Made by a program: the position numbers and the translations under genes. Below are positions 53,323 to 62,256 of a stretch of 64,000 bases of DNA, piece after piece. The stretch spans positions 863,189-927,188 of the forward strand of contig JAHCML010000003.1 of the NCBI GenBank assembly GCA_019192455.1, in the 5' to 3' direction. The notes under the pieces were generated by a model. It worked only from the letters and a program-made list of their open reading frames with translations, had not been told where the DNA came from and ran no database searches. The stretch comes from Alphaproteobacteria bacterium SS10 (GTDB lineage Bacteria > Pseudomonadota > Alphaproteobacteria > TMED2). Each line of letters opens with the position of its first letter. Within the stretch, counting starts at the first letter, position 1.

Positions 53323-54064
53323 TCTCATAGATCCCTATGTGGCGGAGCAATCGGAGGCGATATCGGTTGGCACGCTGCGCCTAGGCTCTTGGCGCCTGTG
53401 CCTGGAACGGGAGGCATTGTCGACCCCGCATTTAAAGCAGGCCTATCGGGCTATCGCTGGCCGATGGGGGCGTGCGCTGAAGAAGCTCAAGGTTGCCGAT
53501 GCCTATGGGGCGTTGTTCCAAGCCTTGCCAGGGTTGGCTAGTTTGAAAGCCTCAGTCGAGCCAGTCCGAGTTTTAGATTGTGGTGTTGGTGCGGGTGACT
53601 TCTCCGCTGCGCTGGCTGATGCGCTGGATGGTAACGCATCCATAACTGGTGTCGATGTCTCGCCAGAGATGCTGGCCCTGGCCTCAGAGAACCTAGATGG
53701 CCAGCGTGATGTCACGTTGCGAGAGGCGGATGTTCGGTCGTTACCATTTCCCGATGATCATTTCGATGTTGTGATCGGCGCGCATGTGCTTGAGCATCTG
53801 GCCGATCCGGAAATCGGTTTTGCTGAGATGATGCGGGTGCTGAAGCCCGGCGGTCGAATGGTGCTGTGCATCACGCAGCGTTCTGCATTTGGATTTTACA
53901 TCCATCTGATCTGGCGAACCCAGGTGAAGCCGGCAGCTTGGTGGCGGGCAATGCTGGCACGGTCCCGACAGCTCAGGGCTGTGCAGCGGCAGGAAGATAT
54001 CGGCGGCTATTTTTCTAGAATGAGCTGGGTGGTGACCGGCGTTAAGGTGTCCGCTGAGGATTAA
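53309..54064 (+). CDS. class I SAM-dependent methyltransferase (second of a tandem pair)
   Basis: A 251-residue protein with an N-terminal helical region of 80 residues and a Methyltransf_11 domain: Val-Leu-Asp-Cys-Gly-Val-Gly-Ala-Gly-Asp-Phe near 92, Gly-Val-Asp-Val-Ser, and Gly-Ala-His-Val-Leu-Glu-His-Leu. ATG 53309 gives Met-Pro-Leu-Pro-Asp-Leu and overlaps the upstream gene by 14 bases; the frame to 53243 lies within that gene. The tandem pair is probably one operon that modifies the same or related small molecule, but no product can be named. Confidence 0.8.
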   Translation: MPLPDLIDPYVAEQSEAISVGTLRLGSWRLCLEREALSTPHLKQAYRAIAGRWGRALKKLKVADAYGALFQALPGLASLKASVEPVRVLDCGVGAGDFSAALADALDGNASITGVDVSPEMLALASENLDGQRDVTLREADVRSLPFPDDHFDVVIGAHVLEHLADPEIGFAEMMRVLKPGGRMVLCITQRSAFGFYIHLIWRTQVKPAAWWRAMLARSRQLRAVQRQEDIGGYFSRMSWVVTGVKVSAED

Positions 54065-54098
54065 GAGCGCTGATCTCTTGATTATCAGAATTTGCATT

Positions 54099-54116
54099 CT
54101 ATCTATCGATAGGTAG
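54099..54116. promoter_or_regulatory. 18-base palindrome before the cupin gene
   Basis: CTATCTATC and GATAGGTAG form an almost perfect palindrome (one mismatched pair), centred 36 bases before the cupin start. It is suited to a dimeric repressor or activator. No dedicated regulator gene is adjacent except the LysR gene 1.5 kb away. Confidence 0.5.
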
Positions 54117-54142
54117 GTAAATTGATAGTGGGAGCAAACCCA

Positions 54143-54811
54143 ATGGCCCTAAAGATTAATGAAGACTTCAATCAGCGGGTCGTCATTCGACCGGATGATT
54201 ATGAGTGGGTGCCATCCCCTATGCCCGGCGTCGAACGCATGATGCTCGACCGCATTGGTGATGAGGTGGCCCGGGCAACCAGCCTGGTCCGTTATGCGCC
54301 CAACAGTGAATTCTCATCCCACAGCCATGGCGGTGGGGAGGAGTATCTGGTGCTGGATGGTGTGTTCTCTGATGAGCATGGGGACTATCCCGTTGGCACC
54401 TATGTCCGGAACCCAATCGGCACCGAGCATACGCCGCGCATCGGGCCTGAGGGGGCAACCATCTTGGTAAAGCTGCATCAGTTTGATGAGGCTGATGCCG
54501 ATCAGAAAGCCATCGGCACGAGGGACGCTGAATGGTTCCCTGGCATGGTGCCAGGCCTATCGGTCATGCCTTTGCATGAACATGGGACCGAGCGGGTGGC
54601 CCTCGTCCGTTGGGCACCCAATACCCAGTTCAACCCGCACCAGCATTGGGGCGGTGAGGAAATCTTCGTTATCGAAGGTACCTTCTATGATGAGCATGGC
54701 GCCTATCCAAAGGGCAGCTGGCTGCGGTCACCGCATCTAAGCAAGCATACGCCGTTCACCAAGGAGGATGGCGCCCTGATCTATGTGAAGACTGGGCATC
54801 TACCTCAGTAG
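54143..54811 (+). CDS. ChrR-like double-cupin protein
   Basis: A 222-residue protein made of two cupin modules, each with a Gly-Gly-Glu-Glu metal-site element: His-Ser-His-Gly-Gly-Gly-Glu-Glu-Tyr near 60-68 and His-Gln-His-Trp-Gly-Gly-Glu-Glu-Ile near 166-174. This is the C-terminal domain type of the anti-sigma factor ChrR, but the N-terminal zinc anti-sigma domain is absent and no ECF sigma gene is nearby, so a stand-alone sensor or enzyme is more likely. ATG 54143 has GGGAG 8 bases upstream. Confidence 0.85.
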   Translation: MALKINEDFNQRVVIRPDDYEWVPSPMPGVERMMLDRIGDEVARATSLVRYAPNSEFSSHSHGGGEEYLVLDGVFSDEHGDYPVGTYVRNPIGTEHTPRIGPEGATILVKLHQFDEADADQKAIGTRDAEWFPGMVPGLSVMPLHEHGTERVALVRWAPNTQFNPHQHWGGEEIFVIEGTFYDEHGAYPKGSWLRSPHLSKHTPFTKEDGALIYVKTGHLPQ

Positions 54812-54824
54812 AGGGCTGGTTTGT

Positions 54825-55979
54825 TTAGCGGTTGTTGGCTGGAAAAATCCGATAGAGTGCGCCGCTCGGGCTATCGGTCAGGAACCAGATGGCGCCATCG
54901 GGACCGGTGCGCACATCCCGGATCCGCCCAAACTTACCGGACAGCAACCGCTCTGCCTCCTCGACCTGGCGACCATCACGCTCAAGCCTTGAAATCAGGC
55001 CAGCGGCGAGTGCACCGACGAAGAAGTCACCACGCCATGCTGGAAACAGATCGCCATCATAGATCGTGGCACCGGAGGGCGCGATGGACGGATCTCAGTA
55101 GAAGAGTGGTTGTTCCATCCCGACTTGGGCATCACCGGGAAAGGGCCGACCAGAATAATGCGTGCCGTAAGAGATGGTGGGCCAGCCGTAGTTTTTGCCA
55201 GCCATTGGCTGGTTAACTTCATCACCGCCACGGGCGCCATGAGAGATGGTGAAATAGATGCCATCTGGGCTGAGCACCGCCGCCTGGGCATTGCGATGCC
55301 CATAGGACCAAATCTCTGGCAGGACACCCGGCTGCCCCACAAACGGATTATCAGCTGGTACGGAACCGTCAGGATTTAGCCGAATAACCTTACCAATATG
55401 GTTATCCAACGCCTGTGCGAGGGGGGCGTCGCCACGATCGCCCGTCGTGACGAACAAGGTGCCATCAGGGGCGAACACAATCCGTGACCCGAAGTGGCGC
55501 CCACCACTCTTCAACGGCTCTTGCTGAAACAGGACATCAACATCGCGCAGTCTTGGCGTACCGCTGCGGTCCAGGGTGGCAGATGCCAGGGCAGTTCTTG
55601 CCCGTCCAAGCAGCCCTGGCTCTGCGTAGGTGAAGAAGATGCGTTGGTTGCTGGTGAAGTCAGCTGACAGCACCACGTCCAATAGGCCGCCCTGACCATT
55701 GGCCCAAATCGATGGTAGCCCCGGCAATGGCTCAGAGATGACGCCATTGGTGACCAGGCGCAGATTGCCATCACGCTCGCTGACCAGCATGGCGTTCTCG
55801 CCCGGCAGGAACGCAACGGCCCAGGGGAACGAGAAGGGGCCCGCAACTTCCTCAACCATTATCGGGCCGGCAGAGCTGGGGAAGGGGCCGTCGGCGGCGG
55901 CAGTATCAAATGTGGCGGCCGCGTTAACCATGAGTGTCACAGCGAGGGTCATCAGCCATTTTTGGAGAATATTCGTCAT
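54825..55979 (-). pseudogene. PQQ-type soluble aldose sugar dehydrogenase, interrupted by one in-frame TGA
   Basis: From ATG 55979 the frame encodes a signal peptide (residues 1-29), then a YliI/GDH-B beta-propeller with Phe-Leu-Pro-x-Gly, Gly-Gly-Leu-Leu-Asp, Gly-x-Arg-Ile-Val-Phe-Ala-Pro-Asp-Gly-x-Leu-Phe-Val-Thr-Thr-Gly-Asp-Arg-Gly and Gly-His-Arg-Asn. At 55095-55097 there is TGA exactly where homologues have a conserved Trp (Pro-Leu-Phe-Tyr-[stop]-Asp-Pro-Ser-Ile-Ala). The same frame continues for 89 residues with the expected Gly-Ala-Leu-Ala-Ala and Arg-Asp-Val-Arg-Thr-Gly-Pro-Asp-Gly-Ala and stops at TAA 54825-54827. A TGG-to-TGA change is the simplest explanation. Confidence 0.85.
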
Positions 55980-56146
55980 CTCTGCTCACTTTTTGCCGAT
56001 AGGCGAAACGCGCTGAATGCCAGGGTAAATCCAAGAATTATAGATCGGTCGGTTAACGTCATGCGGGGCTAGAAAGGTTTTGTCCATAACTTCGCCATAG
56101 GCTGATCCGCGTGGGAAGAAACATAAACCTAAGCGGATGGTGACCT

Positions 56147-58051
56147 ATGCCCACCTGTGATGAACCGAACGAGTTTGAAGAAGCCGTATCTGTCCTCGTC
56201 GTCGATGACAGTGCAACCGACTTCAAATTGATTGAGCGGATGCTGAATGCCGGTGCTAAGGCGCCGATTAATGTCAGCTGGGCCCATGATTGGGACAAGG
56301 CCTGCGCCGAGATTGAGCGTGAAGCACATGACGTGATCTTGGTCCGGCAGCATTTCGGTGCCCATTCAGCGGGTGACCTCTTAGTTCAGTTTACGGACCG
56401 AACCGCGAAATCGCCCTTTATCATCTTGGGCGAAGCAACAGATACGGCGATTGAGCAGGCCGCCTGGGAATTGGGTGCTGCCGACTTCCTCGTCCTATCG
56501 GAACTGACCCCAGTGCATCTGGTCCGATCAATCTGGTTCAGCCGAGCACTGGCTAACCGGCAATGCGCCTTGCGTCGCGAGGCTGATGACCTCCGCTCCG
56601 CCCATGAGGAGTTGGTTAAAGAAGTTAGCCAGTATCAGCTGACTATTGATCAGTTTGAGGATACCAGGCGCCAGCTTTATATGGCTGTTGAGTCCGCCGA
56701 ACAGCGGGAGAAGAAGTACCGTGATTTAGCGGAGCGTGATCCCCTTACGGGCCTCGCCAACCGTGTTCGGTTTGAGCAGCAACTGGCGGCCGCACTGGCC
56801 CATGCTGAACGCTCTGGCAAGGACACGGCACTGCTGTTGCTGGATCTCGACCGGTTCAAATCGGTCAACGATACCCACGGTCATACCGCTGGTGATCAGG
56901 TCCTCAAGATATGCGCAGAACGGTTGGAAGAGACCGTGCGCATGACCGATGTTGTGGCTCGCCTTGGTGGTGATGAGTTTGCGATCATCGCGACCAATCT
57001 GGATCGGGCTGACGGTGCCGTCTCCCTCGCTGAGAAGGTGATTGAGGCGATTGGCGCGCCGATGCAGCTGGACGGGCAGTCCCTGCAGAATGCGCCGCCA
57101 ACAGTAACCACGGCGACCAGTGTTGGCATTGCCATTACCAATGGCCGCCGCTGGGATGCGCGCCAGATGTTTGGCCAGGCCGATGCAGCCCTTTACCGCG
57201 CCAAGGATAAGGGGCGGGGCCTTTGGTACTGCTACAACGAATCCCTGGATCGGGAGCTGCGGCTTGCCAAGATGGTGGAAACCGACCTCGGTGGTGCCTT
57301 GGCGAAGGGGCAGCTAACCATCGACTACCAAGCCAAGATTAAGCGGTTCAGCAATGGTCGTGTCGACCTAACGGGGGCAGAGGCCTTCCTCAGATGGCAT
57401 CACCCCGAACGGGGGCGCGTTTCCCGGGCCGAGTTTACGGCGGTCGCCGAGAGCAACGGTACGATTGTGCCGATCACCAACTGGGTCCTGTTCAAGGCCT
57501 GTGAGCAGGCCAGTGAGTGGAGCCGTGACTTCGCCCATCCAATGCCAGTCTCGGTCAATATCGCGCCCAGCTACCTGTTCCGCGATGATCTGATTGATAA
57601 CGTGGCCGCGGCCCTCGATCGAACTGGGCTTGAGCCATCATTGCTTGAGCTTGAGATCGACGACACGGTCATGGCAACGGATTTTGATCGGGCCCATAAC
57701 CAGCTTCAGGCACTCGGGCAGTTGGGTGTTAGCCTAACGCTGGATCACTTTGGCACGGGCAATTTCTCGCTCGCCCATGCGCGTGATTTCCTGGTCAATT
57801 CCTTCAAGATCGACCGCGGCTTCATCAACTCAATGTTCGATGATCCATCCAGCATGGCGGTAGTAAAGGCCGTCATGGTGCTGGCTGAAAATATGGGTAT
57901 TGGGTTGGTGGCTGAAGGTGTCGAGAACAGGCGACAGGCAGAGTTCTTTGCCGATGGCACGACGACCCAGCAGGGCTGCTACTACGGTCAGCCAATGGCC
58001 GCGGATGAGTTCATGCACACCATTCACGCACCACTCTACGCAACCGCATAG
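56147..58051 (+). CDS. REC-GGDEF-EAL hybrid cyclic-di-GMP protein
   Basis: A 634-residue protein. Residues 13-125 are a degenerate receiver: acid pair Asp20-Asp21 kept, but the phosphoacceptor position is Arg67. A coiled coil (140-190) links to a GGDEF domain with intact Gly-Gly-Asp-Glu-Phe at 274-278 and an intact inhibitory RxxD site at 265-268. The EAL domain has Glu412-Ala-Phe and Glu503, but Asp-Asp of the DDFG motif is Asp533-His534; Lys554 and Glu590 remain. So diguanylate cyclase activity is likely and phosphodiesterase activity doubtful. Confidence 0.88.
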   Translation: MPTCDEPNEFEEAVSVLVVDDSATDFKLIERMLNAGAKAPINVSWAHDWDKACAEIEREAHDVILVRQHFGAHSAGDLLVQFTDRTAKSPFIILGEATDTAIEQAAWELGAADFLVLSELTPVHLVRSIWFSRALANRQCALRREADDLRSAHEELVKEVSQYQLTIDQFEDTRRQLYMAVESAEQREKKYRDLAERDPLTGLANRVRFEQQLAAALAHAERSGKDTALLLLDLDRFKSVNDTHGHTAGDQVLKICAERLEETVRMTDVVARLGGDEFAIIATNLDRADGAVSLAEKVIEAIGAPMQLDGQSLQNAPPTVTTATSVGIAITNGRRWDARQMFGQADAALYRAKDKGRGLWYCYNESLDRELRLAKMVETDLGGALAKGQLTIDYQAKIKRFSNGRVDLTGAEAFLRWHHPERGRVSRAEFTAVAESNGTIVPITNWVLFKACEQASEWSRDFAHPMPVSVNIAPSYLFRDDLIDNVAAALDRTGLEPSLLELEIDDTVMATDFDRAHNQLQALGQLGVSLTLDHFGTGNFSLAHARDFLVNSFKIDRGFINSMFDDPSSMAVVKAVMVLAENMGIGLVAEGVENRRQAEFFADGTTTQQGCYYGQPMAADEFMHTIHAPLYATA

Positions 58052-58080
58052 GGCGCAGCGTGATCGGTTCGTGGTCTGGT

Positions 58081-59268
58081 TTATTCAGCGGCTTGTTGTG
58101 AGGCGCTGGGCTGTGGGAATTCAACAATCTCACCATTGTTGAGGCCGAGGGCCAACTCACCCGCGATAAGGCGTTCGGCATGCTCGCCGAATACTTCACG
58201 GCGCCAACCTTTGAGGACCAGTAGGTCGGCATCAACACCGTTTACGGCGGCGGTGGCCAGTTCTTCCAAATCCGCAGTGGTGGCGATCATCTTGGTCGCC
58301 ACGCTGTGGGCGGCGGCGCGACCTTTCAGCAGAACCTTAAGCAGCTCCATTGCGGCTGCTGCTTCACTGCTGATCGGTTGCTTACGCTCAATCTTCGGGC
58401 GGTCCTCAGCTGGTGTGCTAAGCGCCTGGCGAATGGTTTTGAGGAGGGCCTCACCGGTCTTGCCCCAGGCGTTGCCGCCAAGGCCACGCACGCGTTCAAT
58501 GGCGTCCTGGTCGCTGGGGCGCTGTGCCGCTAGCTCTAACAACACGTCATCCTTGATCACGCGGTTGCGGGGCAGATTGCGTCGCTGTGCTTCCGCCTCA
58601 CGCCATTCGGCGAGCTTTTGGGCGGTCAGCACGAACAGCGGTTCGGTCGACCGAAGCTTGAGGCGCTGCCAGGCATCCTCCGGCTTCACCACATAGGTGT
58701 CTGGGTTGGTTAGAACCGCCATCTCCTCAGCGATCCAGTGGCACCGGTTCTGTGCCTTAATCTGCTTTTTCAGATGCTCATAGATCGTACGCAGATGGGT
58801 AACGTCACCCAGGGCGTATTTTATCTGCTTGTCGCTTAGCGGGCGTCGTGACCAATCGGTGAAGCGGTTGCTCTTATCAAGTTTGGCCTTCGCGATCTCA
58901 CGCACCAGCTGCTCATACCCAACGCTGTCGCCATAGCCGCAGACCATGGCGGCCACCTGGCTATCGAATAGTGGGGTCGGGACCTGACCGGTTTCCTGAA
59001 AGAAGATTTCCAAATCCTGGCGGGCCGCGTGGAACACCTTCTCAATCTTCGGATCCGCAAACAGATCGTAGATCGGTTGCAGGTCGATACCGTCGGCAAG
59101 CGGGTCGATGCAGACAGCCTCATTCGCGCCGGCAACCTGAATCAGGCAGAGCTTCGCGTAGTAGGTGCTGTCCCGAAGAAACTCGGTATCAACAGTGATA
59201 TAGGGCTCATTCGCCAAGCGTTCGGCGAGCGCGGCCACTTCGGCCGATTTGGTAATGACATACTTCAT
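58081..59268 (-). CDS. rnd: ribonuclease D
   Basis: A DEDDy 3'-exoribonuclease of 395 residues that trims tRNA 3' ends. Visible motifs are ExoI Val-Asp-Thr-Glu-Phe (Asp, Glu), ExoII His-Ala-Ala-Arg-Gln-Asp, and ExoIII Tyr-Ala-Leu-Gly-Asp (Tyr, Asp), followed by two HRDC domains. ATG 59268 gives Met-Lys-Tyr-Val; the longer frame to 59316 adds hydrophobic residues that do not fit. It diverges from aspS, a common pairing in alphaproteobacteria. Confidence 0.94.
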   Translation of the reverse strand: MKYVITKSAEVAALAERLANEPYITVDTEFLRDSTYYAKLCLIQVAGANEAVCIDPLADGIDLQPIYDLFADPKIEKVFHAARQDLEIFFQETGQVPTPLFDSQVAAMVCGYGDSVGYEQLVREIAKAKLDKSNRFTDWSRRPLSDKQIKYALGDVTHLRTIYEHLKKQIKAQNRCHWIAEEMAVLTNPDTYVVKPEDAWQRLKLRSTEPLFVLTAQKLAEWREAEAQRRNLPRNRVIKDDVLLELAAQRPSDQDAIERVRGLGGNAWGKTGEALLKTIRQALSTPAEDRPKIERKQPISSEAAAAMELLKVLLKGRAAAHSVATKMIATTADLEELATAAVNGVDADLLVLKGWRREVFGEHAERLIAGELALGLNNGEIVEFPQPSASQQAAE

Positions 59269-59544
59269 AGACCGCCAAAACAGCCACAGGCTGAGGACAG
59301 CGTCAATGAAACTCACCCTGTTAAGTAGTGACCACTGGGTTAAGACATGGCGTTAGCGCATCACTAAGCGCTGAAGCCTTGCATTGTCGGTCATTTGCCG
59401 CCGGATTTGACAGCTTGTCGCAGTGTGCGTCTGCCATTCCGTTAATTCATGCGCCTGATGGCTTTGTCCGCTTGACTTCGGCGCCGCAACGGTGTGGTTT
59501 CGCGCCAACTCTTCCATGCACCGAAACGCTAGGGACATTACCCC

Positions 59545-61356
59545 ATGCACGCCTATCGCACTCACACCTGCGCCGAGCTGCGCGCTGACCACGTTGACCA
59601 GACTGTCCGCCTGTCTGGTTGGATCAATCGGAAGCGTGACCACGGCCAGCTGCTGTTCATCGATCTTCGTGACCGCTACGGCATCACCCAGGTGGTGACT
59701 ACAGTGAACAGCGATGTCTTTAAGCAGCTTGAGGAAGCGCGGCTGGAAACCGTGATCACGGTGACCGGCACCGTCGTGCAGCGGAGTGCTGAGACGATCA
59801 ATGAGAACCTGCCCACCGGCCATATCGAGGTGCAGGTCAGCGAGCTGGAAATCCAGTCCCATGCTGACACCCTGCCACTGCAGGTGAACTCAGATGAGGA
59901 TTACGGCGAGGAAGTGCGCTTGCGTTATCGCTATCTCGACCTACGCCGGGCGAAGATGCAGCGGAACATCGAGCTTCGCTCAAACATCATCTCCTCGATC
60001 CGTCGTCGGATGATTGAGCAGGATTTCATGGAGTTCCAAACCCCGATCCTGACCGCATCCTCACCTGAAGGTGCTCGGGACTTCCTCGTCCCATCGCGTC
60101 TGCACCCTGGCAAGTTCTACGCGCTACCCCAAGCACCGCAGCAGTTCAAACAGCTGCTGATGATGAGTGGCTTTGACCGCTATTTCCAAATCGCCCCATG
60201 CTTCCGTGATGAGGACAGCCGCGCCGACCGTAGCCCGGGTGAGTTCTATCAGCTCGACTTTGAGATGAGCTTTGTCACCCAGGACGATGTGTTCGAGGCG
60301 ATTGAGCCGGTCCTACACGGTGTGTTTGAAGAGTTCTCTGATTTCAGCGGCACCAAGCGTTCGGTGACCAAGCCACCATTCCCACGCATCCCATTTGATG
60401 AGGCGATGCTGAAATATGGTTCGGATAAGCCTGACCTCCGTAACCCACTTGAGATCGTCGACGTCACGGAAGTGTTTGAGCGTGACGATGTTGAGTTCAA
60501 GGCGTTCAAGGGGGTGATTGCCAAGGGTGGTGTCGTTCGTGCCCTGCCAGTGCCCGGCGTCGCCGACAAGCCGCGCAGCTTCTTCGATAAGCTGAATGAT
60601 TGGGCGCGTGGTGAAGGGGCCGTCGGCCTCGGCTACATCACCTTTGCCGATGGTGAAGGGAAGGGGCCAATTGCCAAGTTCGTGCCCGCCGCCGCACAAG
60701 AGCAGCTGAAAGAGATCGCCGGTCTTAAGGATGGTGATGCTGTCTTCTTTGCCTGCGACAAGCCACTGGACGCGGCCAAGTTAATCGGTGCTGCCCGCAA
60801 CAAGATTGGCCATGACCTCGAGCTGATCGACCCGAACGAATACAAGTTCTGCTGGATCGTCGACTTCCCGATGTATGAGCTGGATGAACAGACCGGCAAG
60901 ATCGAGTTCAGCCATAACCCATTCTCGATGCCGCAAGGTGGTCTCGAGGCGTTGGAGAACCAGGACCCGCTGACCATCAAGGCGTATCAATACGATATCG
61001 TTTGTAACGGTATTGAGCTGTCCTCCGGTGCGATCCGGAACCACCGCCCAGACATCATGGTCAAAGCCTTCGAAATCGCCGGCTACCCTGAGAGTGTGTT
61101 GGAAGAACGTTTCGGCGGCATGCTGTCGGCGATGAAGTTTGGCGCGCCGCCGCACGGTGGTTCAGCGCCGGGTATCGACCGGATCGTCATGCTGCTGGCT
61201 GATGAGCCGAACATCCGCGAGGTCATCACCTTCCCGATGAACCAACGGGCAGAGGATCTGATGATGGGCGCCCCAGCAACCGTCGAGCCAGAGCGTCTTC
61301 GTGAGCTACATATCAAGCCAAACCTACCCAAGGTTAAGGTGGCGGAAGCCAGCTAA
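59545..61356 (+). CDS. aspS: aspartyl-tRNA synthetase, probably non-discriminating
   Basis: A 603-residue bacterial-type class II synthetase. It has an N-terminal anticodon OB fold, motif 2 (Phe-Arg-Asp-Glu-Asp), the bacterial GAD insertion (about 290-420), and motif 3 (Gly-Ile-Asp-Arg). Position 33 is His (Arg-Lys-Arg-Asp-His-Gly). A His here is linked to relaxed tRNA specificity, so it may also make Asp-tRNA-Asn for GatCAB. This assignment is inference. The 276-base region to rnd has a TTGACA at 59407-59412 but no good -10 box. Confidence 0.94.
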   Translation: MHAYRTHTCAELRADHVDQTVRLSGWINRKRDHGQLLFIDLRDRYGITQVVTTVNSDVFKQLEEARLETVITVTGTVVQRSAETINENLPTGHIEVQVSELEIQSHADTLPLQVNSDEDYGEEVRLRYRYLDLRRAKMQRNIELRSNIISSIRRRMIEQDFMEFQTPILTASSPEGARDFLVPSRLHPGKFYALPQAPQQFKQLLMMSGFDRYFQIAPCFRDEDSRADRSPGEFYQLDFEMSFVTQDDVFEAIEPVLHGVFEEFSDFSGTKRSVTKPPFPRIPFDEAMLKYGSDKPDLRNPLEIVDVTEVFERDDVEFKAFKGVIAKGGVVRALPVPGVADKPRSFFDKLNDWARGEGAVGLGYITFADGEGKGPIAKFVPAAAQEQLKEIAGLKDGDAVFFACDKPLDAAKLIGAARNKIGHDLELIDPNEYKFCWIVDFPMYELDEQTGKIEFSHNPFSMPQGGLEALENQDPLTIKAYQYDIVCNGIELSSGAIRNHRPDIMVKAFEIAGYPESVLEERFGGMLSAMKFGAPPHGGSAPGIDRIVMLLADEPNIREVITFPMNQRAEDLMMGAPATVEPERLRELHIKPNLPKVKVAEAS

Positions 61357-61379
61357 GCCGAGTTAGGCGGGCCCCCGTA

Positions 61380-62162
61380 ATGTTCAACAGACAAGACGAT
61401 AATGGCGATGCCATCGCCCAAAGCTTGGCCCGCATTGAAGAGCGGCTAGATAAGCTTGAGGAGCGGCTAAACCAAGTTGCGCAGGTTGATGTTGCTTGGG
61501 GGCTGGTACACGCCACTCAACAGCTGGAGAACCGTGAGAACTTGGCGGCGAAGCTTGGTGTTGCGCCGGGGTGGTTACCACCGACCCGTGGTTGGGCCGC
61601 ATCACCAGACTTCCTGATGGTACTGGTCCGTTTGGTGGCCGAGATTAAGCCAACCTCGATCGTTGAATGCGGTAGTGGCGTTACCTCAATTGTCTTCTCA
61701 AGACTGCTCCAGGGCGTGGAGGGGGCAACTCTACTGACCCTCGATCATGATGAGAAGTTCGCCCAACAAACCGCTGCCCTGCTGGCTGAGCGTGGCCTGC
61801 CTGGCAGTGTGACCATGAACCTGGCGGCGGCCGGCATGGCACCGGTGGCGGTCGGTGGGGATACCATCCCTTGGTACCAAACCGAGGGCATGCCATGGCC
61901 GGATCAGATTGACCTGCTTTGTGTTGATGGCCCGATCATGAATTCGGAGAACCGCCTAGCGCGCTATCCGGCCTTCCCACTACTTCATGATCGGTTGAGT
62001 GAGAAAGCCGTTGTCGTGCTCGATGATGCACATCGCCCTGGCGAACAAGCGATCCTGCAGCGTTGGCTGACCGAGTTCCCCGATTGGCGGGTGGAGATGC
62101 TGTCGACCGAGAAGGGCACGGCCGTTCTCCGCCGGCGAAATAGCAAATTCCCTGACACTTAA
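61380..62162 (+). CDS. class I SAM-dependent methyltransferase-like protein with coiled-coil start
   Basis: A 260-residue protein with a coiled coil at residues 12-45 (Ala-Arg-Ile-Glu-Glu-Arg-Leu-Asp-Lys-Leu-Glu-Glu-Arg-Leu), followed by a Methyltransf_24-like Rossmann domain. Motif I is Val-Glu-Cys-Gly-Ser-Gly-Val-Thr-Ser near 93-101. Leu-Leu-Cys-Val-Asp-Gly-Pro and Val-Val-Leu-Asp-Asp-Ala-His are typical of this group, which is often found with glycan or surface-polymer genes. Here it lies between aspS and eipB, 23 bases after aspS, so it is probably co-transcribed with aspS. Confidence 0.75.
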   Translation: MFNRQDDNGDAIAQSLARIEERLDKLEERLNQVAQVDVAWGLVHATQQLENRENLAAKLGVAPGWLPPTRGWAASPDFLMVLVRLVAEIKPTSIVECGSGVTSIVFSRLLQGVEGATLLTLDHDEKFAQQTAALLAERGLPGSVTMNLAAAGMAPVAVGGDTIPWYQTEGMPWPDQIDLLCVDGPIMNSENRLARYPAFPLLHDRLSEKAVVVLDDAHRPGEQAILQRWLTEFPDWRVEMLSTEKGTAVLRRRNSKFPDT

Positions 62163-62192
62163 TTGATGGCTGGTTGTTGAGTTGCCCTCTCA

Positions 62193-62247
62193 GTGGCACA
62201 ATCTTCCAATGTGATGGGGATGTTAGCCCCTATATTGGAATTGCCAC
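62193..62247 (+). promoter_or_regulatory. three-tier nested hairpin in the eipB leader
   Basis: Nested inverted repeats: GTGGCA (62193-62198) with TGCCAC (62242-62247), TTCCAAT (62204-62210) with ATTGGAA (62234-62240), and GGGG (62216-62219) with CCCC (62227-62230). In all 17 base pairs form an irregular 55-base stem ending 9 bases before the ATG. No T tract follows. Confidence 0.65.
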
Positions 62248-62256
62248 GGACTGCCC

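Noticed and set aside
54143-54811. Full ChrR anti-sigma factor with partner ECF sigma
   Set aside because: The zinc-binding anti-sigma N-terminus is missing and no ECF sigma gene adjoins it; only the cupin part is present.
55095-55097. TGA as a selenocysteine or reassigned Trp codon
   Set aside because: No selenocysteine insertion structure was noticed after it, homologues have Trp rather than Cys, and TGA is used as an ordinary stop by several other genes here.
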